Positions 1-6,285 are shown, numbered from the stretch's first letter. The stretch: DNA of 7,054 nt from TWA4 sp051879215 (GCA_051879215.1 JBJELP010000261.1:1-7054); one strand, 5' to 3'. Notes: a model not told the origin generated them from the sequence alone. Translations and numbers: made by a program.

Positions 1-9
1 GCTCTTCAT
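1..9 (-). CDS. Start of the next gene downstream of alaS (partial, 3 codons)
   Basis: An ATG at 9-7 reads Met-Lys-Ser before the window ends. It is preceded by GAGGAG at 17-22 with a 7-nt spacer, an ideal Shine-Dalgarno arrangement, and it lies only 15 nt past the alaS stop, so co-translation with alaS is likely. The product cannot be identified from three residues. It could be an ordinary downstream gene. Because alaS here lacks its C-terminal domain, it could also be a separately encoded C-Ala domain, but that is only a possibility. Confidence 0.55.
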
Positions 10-24
10 TATTATGCTCCTCTA

Positions 25-2220
25 TCACTTCGCTGCTTTTGCGGCTGCATTCAGTTTCTCTTCCAGTTCATTGTAATAAGCGGTTACGCCTTTTCCTGTC
101 AGAGCTTCGATTCGGCGTACACCTGCTGCAATACCGCTTTCGGAAATAATCTTGAAGGATCCGATTGCAGATGTATTTGCCACATGGGTACCGCCGCACA
201 GTTCTTTGGATACATCTCCCATGCATACAACACGGACATCCTGATCATATTTCTCACCAAAGAGAGCCATGGCACCGGATTTCTTTGCTTCTTCAATATT
301 CATGACATTGGTAACAACCGGAATGGCTTCTGCAATGGATTCATTAACCAGTTTTTCTGTTTCCGCAATTTCTTCAGCGGTCATAGCCTGGAAATGAGAG
401 AAGTCAAAACGCAGTCTGCCTGCTTCTACCAGAGAGCCGGCCTGTTCCACGTGATTGCCGAGTACCTTACGAAGAGCTGCCTGGAGCAGATGGGTTGCAC
501 TGTGGTTCTTTGCCGTATCGCCTCGGTTAGCAGAACATACAGATGTGGTTACGGTTTCATTCACTGCGAACATACCCTTTGTAACAACACCAACATGACC
601 GATCTTGCCGCCTTTTAACTTAATGGTATCATTCACCTTAAATTCTGCATCAGCTTTTGTGATCACACCGGTATCTGCCTTCTGTCCGCCCATGGTTGCA
701 TAGAAAGTAGTCTGATCCAGAATCAGAGTACCCTGATCTCCTTCTGCCAGTGCCTGTGAAATCTCAGCTGCACCGGTTTCTTCATCTGTCACTCTGGTGA
801 TAACCAGAATCTTTCCGTCAGCAGTCAGTTTATCATAGCCTGTAAATTCAGAAGTAATGGCAGGATCGATTTCATCGTAAACCGTTGCATCCGCACCCAT
901 ATAATTGGATTTCTTACGTCTGCTTCTGGCCAGTTCCTTCTGTTCTTCCATGCATCTGGTGAATCCTTCTTCGTCAATGGAAATGCCTTTTTCGAAAAGA
1001 ATTTCCTTGGTCAGATCAATGGGGAAACCATAGGTGTCGTACAGACGGAATGCATCTTCACCGGCCAGCACCTTTTCATCTTTTGCAGCCAGAGATTCTT
1101 CCAGTTCAGCCAGAATGCTGAGGCCCTGATCAATGGTACGTGCAAAGCTTTCTTCTTCTGTACCGATAACGGTATTGATCAGTGCTTTCTTTTCTTCCAG
1201 TGCCGGATAACCATCTTTGGATGTTTCAATGACGGTATTGCTCAGTGTTTTCAGGAAAGAACCTTCAATACCAAGCAGACGGCCATGACGTGCAGCACGG
1301 CGCAGCAGACGTCTTAATACATAGCCGCGTCCTTCGTTGGAGGGCATGATACCATCGGAAAGCATATGACTTACAGAACGAATGTGATCAACAATTACAC
1401 GGATAGAAACATCCTTCTTCGGATCTTCGCCGTAACGGATACCTGCAAATTTGCAGACTTCATCACGAAGTGCAACAAAAGTATCAATACTGAATACAGA
1501 ATCCACGTCCTGAACAACCACTGCGAGACGTTCCAGACCCATACCGGTATCAATGTTTTTATTCTCCAGTTCCACGTAATTGCCGTTGCCGTCACCGTTG
1601 AACTGTGTAAATACGTTATTCCATACTTCCATGTAACGGTCACAGTCACAGCCTACTGTACAGCCTTCCTTACCGCAGCCATATTTTTCACCGCGATCAT
1701 AGTAGATTTCTGAACAGGGGCCGCAGGGACCTGAACCATGTTCCCAGAAGTTATCTTCCTTGCCAAAACGGAAAATCCGTTCTGCCGGGATTCCCATCTC
1801 TTTATTCCAGATTTCAAATGCTTCATCATCATCTTCATAGATGGAAGGATACAGTCTGTCTGCATCCAGACCCACAACTTCTGTCAGGAACTCCCATGAC
1901 CAGTGAATTGCTTCTGTCTTAAAGTAATCACCGAAGGAGAAGTTGCCCAGCATTTCGAAAAATGTCAGATGGCGGGCTGTTACACCTACATTTTCAATAT
2001 CACCGGTACGTACACACTTCTGGCAGGTTGCCATACGTGTGCGGGGCGGTACTTCCTGACCGGTAAAATAGGGCTTTAACGGTGCCATTCCGGCAGGAAT
2101 CAGCAGTACACTGTTATCATTGTGAGGAACAAGTGAGTAACTGCTTTTGCAAAGATGACCTTTGGTTTCAAAGAAATCCAGGAACATCTGTCTTAATTCA
2201 TTAACACTGTATTTTTTCAC
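25..2220 (-). CDS. alaS: Alanyl-tRNA synthetase, lacking the C-terminal C-Ala domain
   Basis: This enzyme charges tRNA-Ala with alanine in the cytoplasm and hydrolyses mischarged Ser/Gly-tRNA-Ala. I place the start at GTG 2220 (reading MKKYSVNELRQMF), where family homology begins; AAGGAAG sits 10 nt upstream. An ATG at 2319 in the same frame would add 33 unconserved residues without a ribosome site. The protein is 731 aa. The class II catalytic domain is about 1-250, with FFEMLGNFSFGDYF near 87-100, a Cys-rich GCGKEGCTVGCDCD insert at 181-194, and motif 3 DTGMGLERL at 224-232. The tRNA-recognition domain follows to about 450. The editing domain holds FYATMGGQ at 506-513 and the zinc ligands H573/H577 (HSATH) and C675/H679 (CGGTH). 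The chain stops at AAAKAAK, just as the linker helix starts. Bacterial AlaRS is usually about 870 aa, so roughly 140 C-terminal residues are missing. The stop is a tandem TGA TAG. Confidence 0.96.
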   Translation of the reverse strand: MKKYSVNELRQMFLDFFETKGHLCKSSYSLVPHNDNSVLLIPAGMAPLKPYFTGQEVPPRTRMATCQKCVRTGDIENVGVTARHLTFFEMLGNFSFGDYFKTEAIHWSWEFLTEVVGLDADRLYPSIYEDDDEAFEIWNKEMGIPAERIFRFGKEDNFWEHGSGPCGPCSEIYYDRGEKYGCGKEGCTVGCDCDRYMEVWNNVFTQFNGDGNGNYVELENKNIDTGMGLERLAVVVQDVDSVFSIDTFVALRDEVCKFAGIRYGEDPKKDVSIRVIVDHIRSVSHMLSDGIMPSNEGRGYVLRRLLRRAARHGRLLGIEGSFLKTLSNTVIETSKDGYPALEEKKALINTVIGTEEESFARTIDQGLSILAELEESLAAKDEKVLAGEDAFRLYDTYGFPIDLTKEILFEKGISIDEEGFTRCMEEQKELARSRRKKSNYMGADATVYDEIDPAITSEFTGYDKLTADGKILVITRVTDEETGAAEISQALAEGDQGTLILDQTTFYATMGGQKADTGVITKADAEFKVNDTIKLKGGKIGHVGVVTKGMFAVNETVTTSVCSANRGDTAKNHSATHLLQAALRKVLGNHVEQAGSLVEAGRLRFDFSHFQAMTAEEIAETEKLVNESIAEAIPVVTNVMNIEEAKKSGAMALFGEKYDQDVRVVCMGDVSKELCGGTHVANTSAIGSFKIISESGIAAGVRRIEALTGKGVTAYYNELEEKLNAAAKAAK

Positions 2221-2263
2221 TGTAAGTACGCTTCCTTTCTCATACTGTGTAAATTCTCTTATC

Positions 2264-2345
2264 AGGCGGCAGTTCAAACATCCCATGTACGCCAAAAGAT
2301 GCAGGTATAATACCTGCATCTTCTGTGCAGCATGGAAGGTTGCCT
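2264..2345 (-). promoter_or_regulatory. Long imperfect hairpin in the sORF-alaS gap (attenuator or structured RNA candidate)
   Basis: On the minus strand, 2311-2325 pairs with 2293-2307 as a 15-bp stem (one G-U) around a 3-nt loop. A symmetric 5x5 internal loop follows, then a 7-bp outer stem (2331-2337 with 2281-2287). A weak closing stem of GGCA (2344-2341) with TGCC (2271-2268) is possible. The inner hairpin ends in CUUUU, which is short for an intrinsic terminator, so it could be a leaky terminator of the small gene or an attenuator of alaS. I see no T-box consensus, the usual Firmicutes control for synthetase genes. The only alaS promoter candidate is weak: TTGAAC at 2272-2277 with a poor ATTTAC 17 nt on. 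Confidence 0.55.
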
Positions 2346-2353
2346 ATTCAGAT

Positions 2354-2470
2354 TTATTTTGCACCCTTCTTGCTGTCATGGTACTTCGCACCTGCGATAA
2401 ATCCCGCAACAACGATAGCAGCATAAACAACAAATTTTACTGCAGATTCAATAAATGCGCTCAGAAACAT
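2354..2470 (-). CDS. Small single-pass membrane protein (38 aa), unknown function
   Basis: This short gene starts at ATG 2470 and ends at TAA 2354. AAGGAGG ends 8 nt before the ATG, one of the best ribosome sites in the window. The product begins MFLSAFIESAVKFVVYAAIV, runs on hydrophobic to about residue 28, and ends in a charged tail (KYHDSKKGAK). About residues 5-28 form one predicted membrane helix containing small residues (Ala, Gly), with a basic C-terminus. There is no signal-peptide cleavage site, no Cys and no known motif, and I do not recognise the family. It sits between its own upstream promoter (2612-2640), which follows the galE terminator, and alaS, so it may be the first gene of an alaS transcript. 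Start, stop, ribosome site and amphipathic layout together make it likely to be real. Confidence 0.75.
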   Translation of the reverse strand: MFLSAFIESAVKFVVYAAIVVAGFIAGAKYHDSKKGAK

Positions 2471-2578
2471 CTGAATTACCTCCTTTTTATTGTAACAGTC
2501 TGTGTATACCTTCTCCTCACGAAAATACTTCAGACTGAACAGATACCTGATTCGTTTCCATCACGGCTGTCTGCTTCT

Positions 2579-2594
2579 TTCTGTCTTTACAGAA
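2579..2594 (-). other. Small hairpin in the 5' leader of the 38-aa gene
   Basis: TTCTGT and ACAGAA form a perfect 6-bp stem around an AAAG loop, about 20 nt past the predicted -10 box. The small gene therefore has a leader of about 135 nt. The hairpin lies near the RNA 5' end and might stabilise it. There is no U-tract, so it is not a terminator. Confidence 0.35.
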
Positions 2595-2611
2595 CTAACG
2601 CATGATACATA

Positions 2612-2640
2612 ATCTTATCACACCAGTCCATAGAATGCAA
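2612..2640 (-). promoter_or_regulatory. Predicted sigma-A promoter for the 38-aa gene (and perhaps alaS)
   Basis: A -35-like TTGCAT (2635-2640) and a -10 TAAGAT (2612-2617) are separated by 17 nt. The -10 is preceded by TGA, giving an extended TGn motif. Both hexamers are imperfect (3/6 and 4/6). The position is persuasive: it lies directly after the U-tract of the galE terminator, where a new transcript would be needed. Confidence 0.5.
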
Positions 2641-2641
2641 G

Positions 2642-2674
2642 AAAAAAAAGAGCAGTCCTTTCAAACTGCCCTTT
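2642..2674 (-). terminator. Intrinsic terminator of galE
   Basis: On the minus strand AAAGGGCAGT (2674-2665) pairs with ACTGCTCTTT (2656-2647), a 10-bp stem with one G-U pair and an 8-nt loop. It is followed by an uninterrupted run of eight T (2649-2642). It begins 28 nt after the galE stop codon. Confidence 0.9.
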
Positions 2675-2702
2675 CTTTCTGATTGTATCCCAAACGCAGG
2701 AA

Positions 2703-3722
2703 TTAATTTTCATTATATCCGTTCGGATTCTTTGACTGCCAGTTCCAGGAATCACGGCACATTTCGTCAATACCGTACTGTGCTTCCCATCCCAGTTCAG
2801 CTTTTGCCTTTGCGGGATCTGCATAACAGCAGTCGATATCACCGGGTCTTCTGTCCACAATCTTATAATTGATGGCATGTCCGCATGCCTTTTCAAATGC
2901 ATGAACCACCTGAAGGACAGTGTATCCCTTTCCTGTACCCAGGTTATAGATCAGTACCCCCTGCTTATCCTTCAGTTTTTCAATAGCTTTTACATGGCCG
3001 ATTGCCAGATCCACCACATGGATATAGTCTCTCACACCGGTTCCATCGGGTGTATTGTAATCATTGCCGAACACACTCAGGCATTCTCTCTTGCCGATGG
3101 CAACCTGTGCAATATATGGCAGAAGGTTGTTGGGGATACCCTTGGGATCTTCACCGATCATGCCGGACTTATGAGCTCCAATCGGGTTAAAGTAGCGAAG
3201 AAGAATCACATTCCATTCCGGATCAGCCACATTGAAGTCAGTCAGGATCTGTTCCAGCATCCCCTTGGTCTGACCATAAGGATTGGTAATCTTACCCTTC
3301 GGACACTCTTCTGTGATCGGAACAAATGCCGGATCCCCATATACGGTTGCAGAGGAACTGAATACGATATTCTTGCATCCGTGCTTTCTCATGACATCAC
3401 ATAATACCAGAGTACCGGTAATGTTATTGTAATAATATTCCAGAGGTTTTGCAACGGACTCGCCAACGGCTTTTAAACCGGCAAAATGAATAACGGAATC
3501 GATGGTTTCATTCTCAAAAATCTTTTCCATTGCTTCTCGGTCAAGAATATCCGCTTCATAAAATGTTACATGCTTACCTGTAATCTCTTCAACACGCTTA
3601 ACAGCTTTCTCGCTTGAATTGTATAAGTTGTCCACAACAACTACTTCATAGCCTGCATTTAATAATTCAACACATGTATGGCTGCCGATATAGCCGGCAC
3701 CGCCTGTAACTAAAATTGCCAT
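2703..3722 (-). CDS. galE: UDP-glucose 4-epimerase
   Basis: This cytoplasmic, NAD-dependent enzyme interconverts UDP-glucose and UDP-galactose in the Leloir pathway and feeds surface glycan synthesis. It is an extended short-chain dehydrogenase of 339 aa, the normal length. The N-terminal Rossmann motif TGGAGYIGSH lies at 6-15. The catalytic set S124 (SSSATVYG), Y149 and K153 (YGQTK) falls at the same numbers as in E. coli GalE. RYFNPIGAH (176-184) and RRPGDIDCCYADP (291-303) are also family hallmarks. The residue aligned with the E. coli Y299 gatekeeper is cysteine (C299), which predicts a wider active site that may also take UDP-GlcNAc/UDP-GalNAc; that part is inference. The start is ATG 3722 with AGGAGG 5 nt upstream. 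It has its own predicted promoter and terminator and no Leloir partners (galK, galT) in view, so it is probably monocistronic. Confidence 0.97.
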   Translation of the reverse strand: MAILVTGGAGYIGSHTCVELLNAGYEVVVVDNLYNSSEKAVKRVEEITGKHVTFYEADILDREAMEKIFENETIDSVIHFAGLKAVGESVAKPLEYYYNNITGTLVLCDVMRKHGCKNIVFSSSATVYGDPAFVPITEECPKGKITNPYGQTKGMLEQILTDFNVADPEWNVILLRYFNPIGAHKSGMIGEDPKGIPNNLLPYIAQVAIGKRECLSVFGNDYNTPDGTGVRDYIHVVDLAIGHVKAIEKLKDKQGVLIYNLGTGKGYTVLQVVHAFEKACGHAINYKIVDRRPGDIDCCYADPAKAKAELGWEAQYGIDEMCRDSWNWQSKNPNGYNEN

Positions 3723-3794
3723 TGTTTCCTCCTGTGAAACCTGTTTTATGTTAAATTCATCACAGAACTGAAATCAGCATCCGTGATACTGTCA

Positions 3795-3823
3795 AGTATA
3801 GCACAAATGGAAGGATAAAAACA
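3795..3823 (-). promoter_or_regulatory. Predicted extended -10 promoter of galE
   Basis: TATACT (3795-3800) preceded by TGC forms an extended -10 element with five of six consensus bases. The -35 region 17 nt upstream (TGTTTT, 3818-3823) is poor. The resulting leader of about 65 nt can fold an 8-bp hairpin (ATCACGGA with TCTGTGAT). No strong terminator separates iscU from here, so some read-through from the isc genes is possible. Confidence 0.5.
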
Positions 3824-3877
3824 TGCAATTTTGTCATTTTACAGCAGAGATTTTGTATTATATTCTACAAGACCTTA

Positions 3878-4312
3878 TCAATCCTCATCTTCGGTCAGTT
3901 CTTCAATATCATCCACCGGCTCGCTGAGCCCTTCGATCACAATATTATTTTTCTTTGCATAATCCCATAATGCAGCATGAATCGCCTGTTCTGCCAGAAG
4001 GGAACAGTGTACCTTCACCGGCGGCAGTCCATCCAGTGCTTCCATAACTGCTTTGTTGGTAACCTGAAGAGCTTCCTGAACGGTTTTTCCTTTCACCAGT
4101 TCCGTTGCCATACTGCTGGTAGCAATGGCAGCTCCGCATCCGAAGGTTTTGAATTTACATTCCCTGATGATCTGATTTTCATCAATATCCAGATACATTC
4201 GCATAATATCTCCGCACTTGGCATTGCCAACGGTACCTACTCCACTGGGATTATCAATTTCCCCTACATTACGGGGATTGGAAAAATGGTCCATTACTTT
4301 TTCACTATACAT
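3878..4312 (-). CDS. iscU: Iron-sulfur cluster assembly scaffold, IscU/NifU-N type
   Basis: This is the scaffold on which [2Fe-2S]/[4Fe-4S] clusters are assembled from iron and IscS-derived sulfur before transfer to target proteins in the cytoplasm. It is 144 aa and starts MYSEKVMDHFSNPRNVGEID, a typical IscU N-terminus. The three cluster-ligand cysteines are C33 (NAKCGD, with D35), C59 (FGCGAA) and C103 (VHCS); C52 is extra. LPPVK at 96-100 matches the site that HscA binds on E. coli IscU, although no hscA or hscB is in view. The C-terminus is unusually acidic (DDIEELTEDED). AGGAGG lies 7 nt before the ATG. The gene follows iscS after a 123-bp gap that holds a promoter of its own. The annotation nifU would be equally fair, but only the N-terminal scaffold domain is present. 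Confidence 0.95.
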   Translation of the reverse strand: MYSEKVMDHFSNPRNVGEIDNPSGVGTVGNAKCGDIMRMYLDIDENQIIRECKFKTFGCGAAIATSSMATELVKGKTVQEALQVTNKAVMEALDGLPPVKVHCSLLAEQAIHAALWDYAKKNNIVIEGLSEPVDDIEELTEDED

Positions 4313-4364
4313 TTGATTACCTCCTGAAACAAACTGTTTCTGTACATTTCTGTTTATTATCTAT

Positions 4365-4395
4365 ATTATATACCACTATCTATTTTCTTTGTCAG
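4365..4395 (-). promoter_or_regulatory. Predicted promoter of iscU
   Basis: A perfect TATAAT (4365-4370) lies 19 nt after CTGACA (4390-4395). A shifted -10 TATATA (4367-4372) gives the ideal 17-nt spacer. CTGACAAA is repeated 11 nt upstream (from 4406), one helical turn away. The ATTCCTA element found at iscR and iscS is absent, so iscU may be expressed both by read-through and from this separate promoter. Confidence 0.55.
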
Positions 4396-4435
4396 CTATT
4401 TGTCAGTTTTTTGTCTTCTTTCTTTTACACGCTTA

Positions 4436-5632
4436 TTAAGCCTGCTTCTGTTCTTTGAGAAAATCCTCATATAAAGGAGACATGCTGCGAAGTCTGGCAA
4501 CAATTTCCTTTACCTGATCCACCACATAATCCATATCTTCTTTTGTGGTTTCAGAAGAAAGGGTTAAGCGGAGAGAACCATGGGCGATTTCATGAGGAAG
4601 ACCGATAGCAAGCAATACATGAGATGGATCCAGAGATCCGGATGTACATGCAGAACCGCTGGAACCGCAGATTCCTTTTGAATCCAGCATAATCAGCAGA
4701 GATTCGCCTTCCACATAACGGAAGCATACATTAATGTTATTGGGAAGCCTGTCGGTTCGATGACCATTGATTTTGCAGTAAGGAATTTCTTTTTCAATTC
4801 TGTCGATTGCATAATCTCTTACAACACTGACTTTTGCCATATCCTCCTGCATTCTGGCAGCTGCCAGTTCTGCAGCCTTTCCCATTCCGACAATACCGGG
4901 AACATTATGTGTACCTGCACGTTTTTTCCGCTCCTGTGCGCCTCCGTGAATGAAGGAGCTGAGTTTTACACCCTTTCTTGCATACAGAATACCGATTCCT
5001 TTCGGACCATTGATTTTATGACCGCTGGCACTGAGAAAATCAATATTCATTTCATTCACATCAATCGGAATGTGACCGAAGGCCTGTACCGCATCCGTAT
5101 GGAAAAGAACGCCATGTTTTCTGGCAATGGCACCAATTTCTTTTAAAGGTTCTATGGTTCCGATTTCATTGTTGGCAGCCATGATGGAAATCAGAATGGT
5201 ATCCGGTCTGATTGTTTTTTCCAGATCTTCCAGAGAAATCTTGCCGTCTTTATCTACATCCAGATAAGTTACTTCATACCCGTGTTTTTCAAGATATTCA
5301 GCAGAATGAAGAATTGCATGATGCTCAATTTTCGTTGTGATGATATGCTTGCCTTTTCCTGCATACTGCTCTGCAACAGATTTCAATACCCAGTTGTCAG
5401 ATTCACTGCCGCCGCCGGTAAAATAAATCTCCCGAGGATTGGCATGAATCAAACCTGCAATCTGTGCCCTGGCTGTTTCCACTGCCTCACCTGCTTTGCC
5501 GGCAAATGTATAAATACTGGATGGATTGGCAAATAACTCACAAAAATACGGTTTCATTGCATCAAATACTTCCGGATCCACTTTTGTGGTTGCTGCATTA
5601 TCAAGATAAAGAAACTTTTCTGTATTTCCCAT
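4436..5632 (-). CDS. iscS: Cysteine desulfurase, IscS/NifS family
   Basis: This PLP enzyme removes sulfur from L-cysteine, giving alanine and a cysteine persulfide that is passed to the IscU scaffold. It is 398 aa, normal for the family. The N-terminus YLDNAATTKVDP (9-20) is diagnostic. E103-H104-H105 stack on or activate the cofactor, D180 (HTDAVQ) holds the pyridine nitrogen, and K206 (SGHKINGPKG) is the Schiff-base lysine. C329 in GSSGSACTSGSLDPSH is the mobile catalytic cysteine, and the long loop before SHVL is of the group I (IscS/NifS) type. The ATG at 5632 has AAGGAAG about 6 nt upstream. It lies between the regulator gene and iscU and has its own promoter with an operator-like element, so both read-through from iscR and independent initiation are likely. 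Confidence 0.97.
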   Translation of the reverse strand: MGNTEKFLYLDNAATTKVDPEVFDAMKPYFCELFANPSSIYTFAGKAGEAVETARAQIAGLIHANPREIYFTGGGSESDNWVLKSVAEQYAGKGKHIITTKIEHHAILHSAEYLEKHGYEVTYLDVDKDGKISLEDLEKTIRPDTILISIMAANNEIGTIEPLKEIGAIARKHGVLFHTDAVQAFGHIPIDVNEMNIDFLSASGHKINGPKGIGILYARKGVKLSSFIHGGAQERKKRAGTHNVPGIVGMGKAAELAAARMQEDMAKVSVVRDYAIDRIEKEIPYCKINGHRTDRLPNNINVCFRYVEGESLLIMLDSKGICGSSGSACTSGSLDPSHVLLAIGLPHEIAHGSLRLTLSSETTKEDMDYVVDQVKEIVARLRSMSPLYEDFLKEQKQA

Positions 5633-5708
5633 AACTTTCTTCCTTTCACACCTTTTTCTGTATTGTCATATTTTCATATGTTATTACTAGGTTTTTGATT
5701 TAAGAAAT

Positions 5709-5732
5709 AGTTTTCCTTTTCCAAGGAAAACT
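5709..5732 (-). other. Perfect 10-bp hairpin in the iscS leader
   Basis: AGTTTTCCTT and AAGGAAAACT form a perfect stem capped by GGAA, a GNRA-type tetraloop. It lies early in the predicted 118-nt leader, about 75 nt before the iscS start. No U-tract follows, so it is not a terminator; RNA stability or control of expression are possible roles. Confidence 0.55.
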
Positions 5733-5754
5733 TCTCTTTCATTTCACTGTTATT

Positions 5755-5793
5755 ATGATAACCTATATTTCATACTTTGTCAATAGGAATTAT
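5755..5793 (-). promoter_or_regulatory. iscS promoter with an operator-like element
   Basis: The -35 is TTGACA (5778-5783, perfect) and the -10 is TATCAT (5755-5760, 5/6), 17 nt apart. Directly upstream of the -35 is ATAATTCCTA (5784-5793), 9/10 identical to one arm of the inverted repeat at the iscR promoter in the same position relative to the -35. A partial opposite arm, TAGGTTAT (5758-5765), overlaps the -10. Control by the Rrf2 regulator encoded just upstream is inferred. Confidence 0.7.
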
Positions 5794-5807
5794 AAGTTAT
5801 TATTATT

Positions 5808-6224
5808 TTATTCTTTCACATTTTCATTTTTCAAATCTGCCAGCGTAATATTATCTATAACATCATTAATGGCATTATACATTTTATGCCATACGGTTTT
5901 TGTTGCACATGCCGATTCTTTTGAACAAACTGCATTGTTATTATAGGACACACAGCTTACCGGAGCCAGGTCACCTTCTGTCAGACGCAGAATCATACCC
6001 ACTGTATAATCCTCCGGATTACGGTTCAGCATATACCCACCCTGTGGTCCGCGAATACTGCGTACCAGTCCTGCCTTATTTAAAACAGCAATTATCTGCT
6101 CCAGATATTTAACGGAAATTCCCTGTCTCTCTGCAATGTCTTTTAATTTAATCGCCTCATCTTTTGGCTGTTCAGACAAATCCAGCATAACGCGAAGTGC
6201 ATATCTACCTTTCGTTGAAATCAT
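5808..6224 (-). CDS. iscR: Rrf2-family transcriptional regulator, IscR-like
   Basis: This dimeric DNA-binding regulator probably senses iron-sulfur cluster status and controls the isc genes. It is 138 aa. The start MISTKGRYALRVMLDL is typical of Rrf2 proteins. A winged helix-turn-helix covers about 1-65, with recognition region ISVKYLEQIIAVLNKAGLV and the wing motif RGPQGGY (59-65... Y64). Three cysteines, C91, C100 and C106, are placed like the [2Fe-2S] ligands C92, C98 and C104 of E. coli IscR, but with a longer first gap (8 instead of 5 residues). AGGAGG lies 7 nt before ATG 6224. The promoter overlaps a perfect inverted repeat, which points to autoregulation. CymR, another Rrf2 protein that controls cysteine metabolism, is an alternative, but the three cysteines and the isc neighbours favour IscR. 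Confidence 0.9.
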   Translation of the reverse strand: MISTKGRYALRVMLDLSEQPKDEAIKLKDIAERQGISVKYLEQIIAVLNKAGLVRSIRGPQGGYMLNRNPEDYTVGMILRLTEGDLAPVSCVSYNNNAVCSKESACATKTVWHKMYNAINDVIDNITLADLKNENVKE

Positions 6225-6285
6225 TCTGTTCCCTCCTGGAAATCGTCCTGCATGATAAAGAAACTCTCATGACTAACATGACCGG

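Noticed and set aside
1..28. -1 frame continuation of alaS past its stop
   Set aside because: The -1 frame stays open to the window edge but reads VIEEHNNEE, which does not look like the AlaRS linker, and no slippery heptamer is present. The ribosome site plus ATG explains the sequence better, though reads should be checked.
2221..2319. Upstream ATG giving a 764-aa AlaRS
   Set aside because: The 33 extra residues do not resemble any AlaRS N-terminus, overlap the hairpin region and have no ribosome site. GTG 2220 starts exactly where homology begins.
2221..2353. T-box or 6S RNA upstream of alaS
   Set aside because: No T-box consensus, specifier stem or antiterminator is visible. The hairpin is too short and lacks the large central bubble expected of 6S RNA.
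2482..2497. Extended -10 TGTTACAAT before the 38-aa gene
   Set aside because: Transcription from it would start at or inside the ribosome site, and no -35 is present.
2521..2567. 14-aa frame in the leader of the 38-aa gene
   Set aside because: It starts at an ATG without a ribosome site and has no distinctive composition.
5660..5745. 22-aa frame in the iscS leader (starts MKEKFSLEKENYF)
   Set aside because: No ribosome site precedes the ATG, and the frame runs through the 10-bp hairpin, which explains its repetitive composition.
5755..5946. Plus-strand 63-aa hydrophobic frame
   Set aside because: It is antisense to the conserved end of the Rrf2 gene and crosses the iscS promoter; the hydrophobicity comes from the AT-rich strand.
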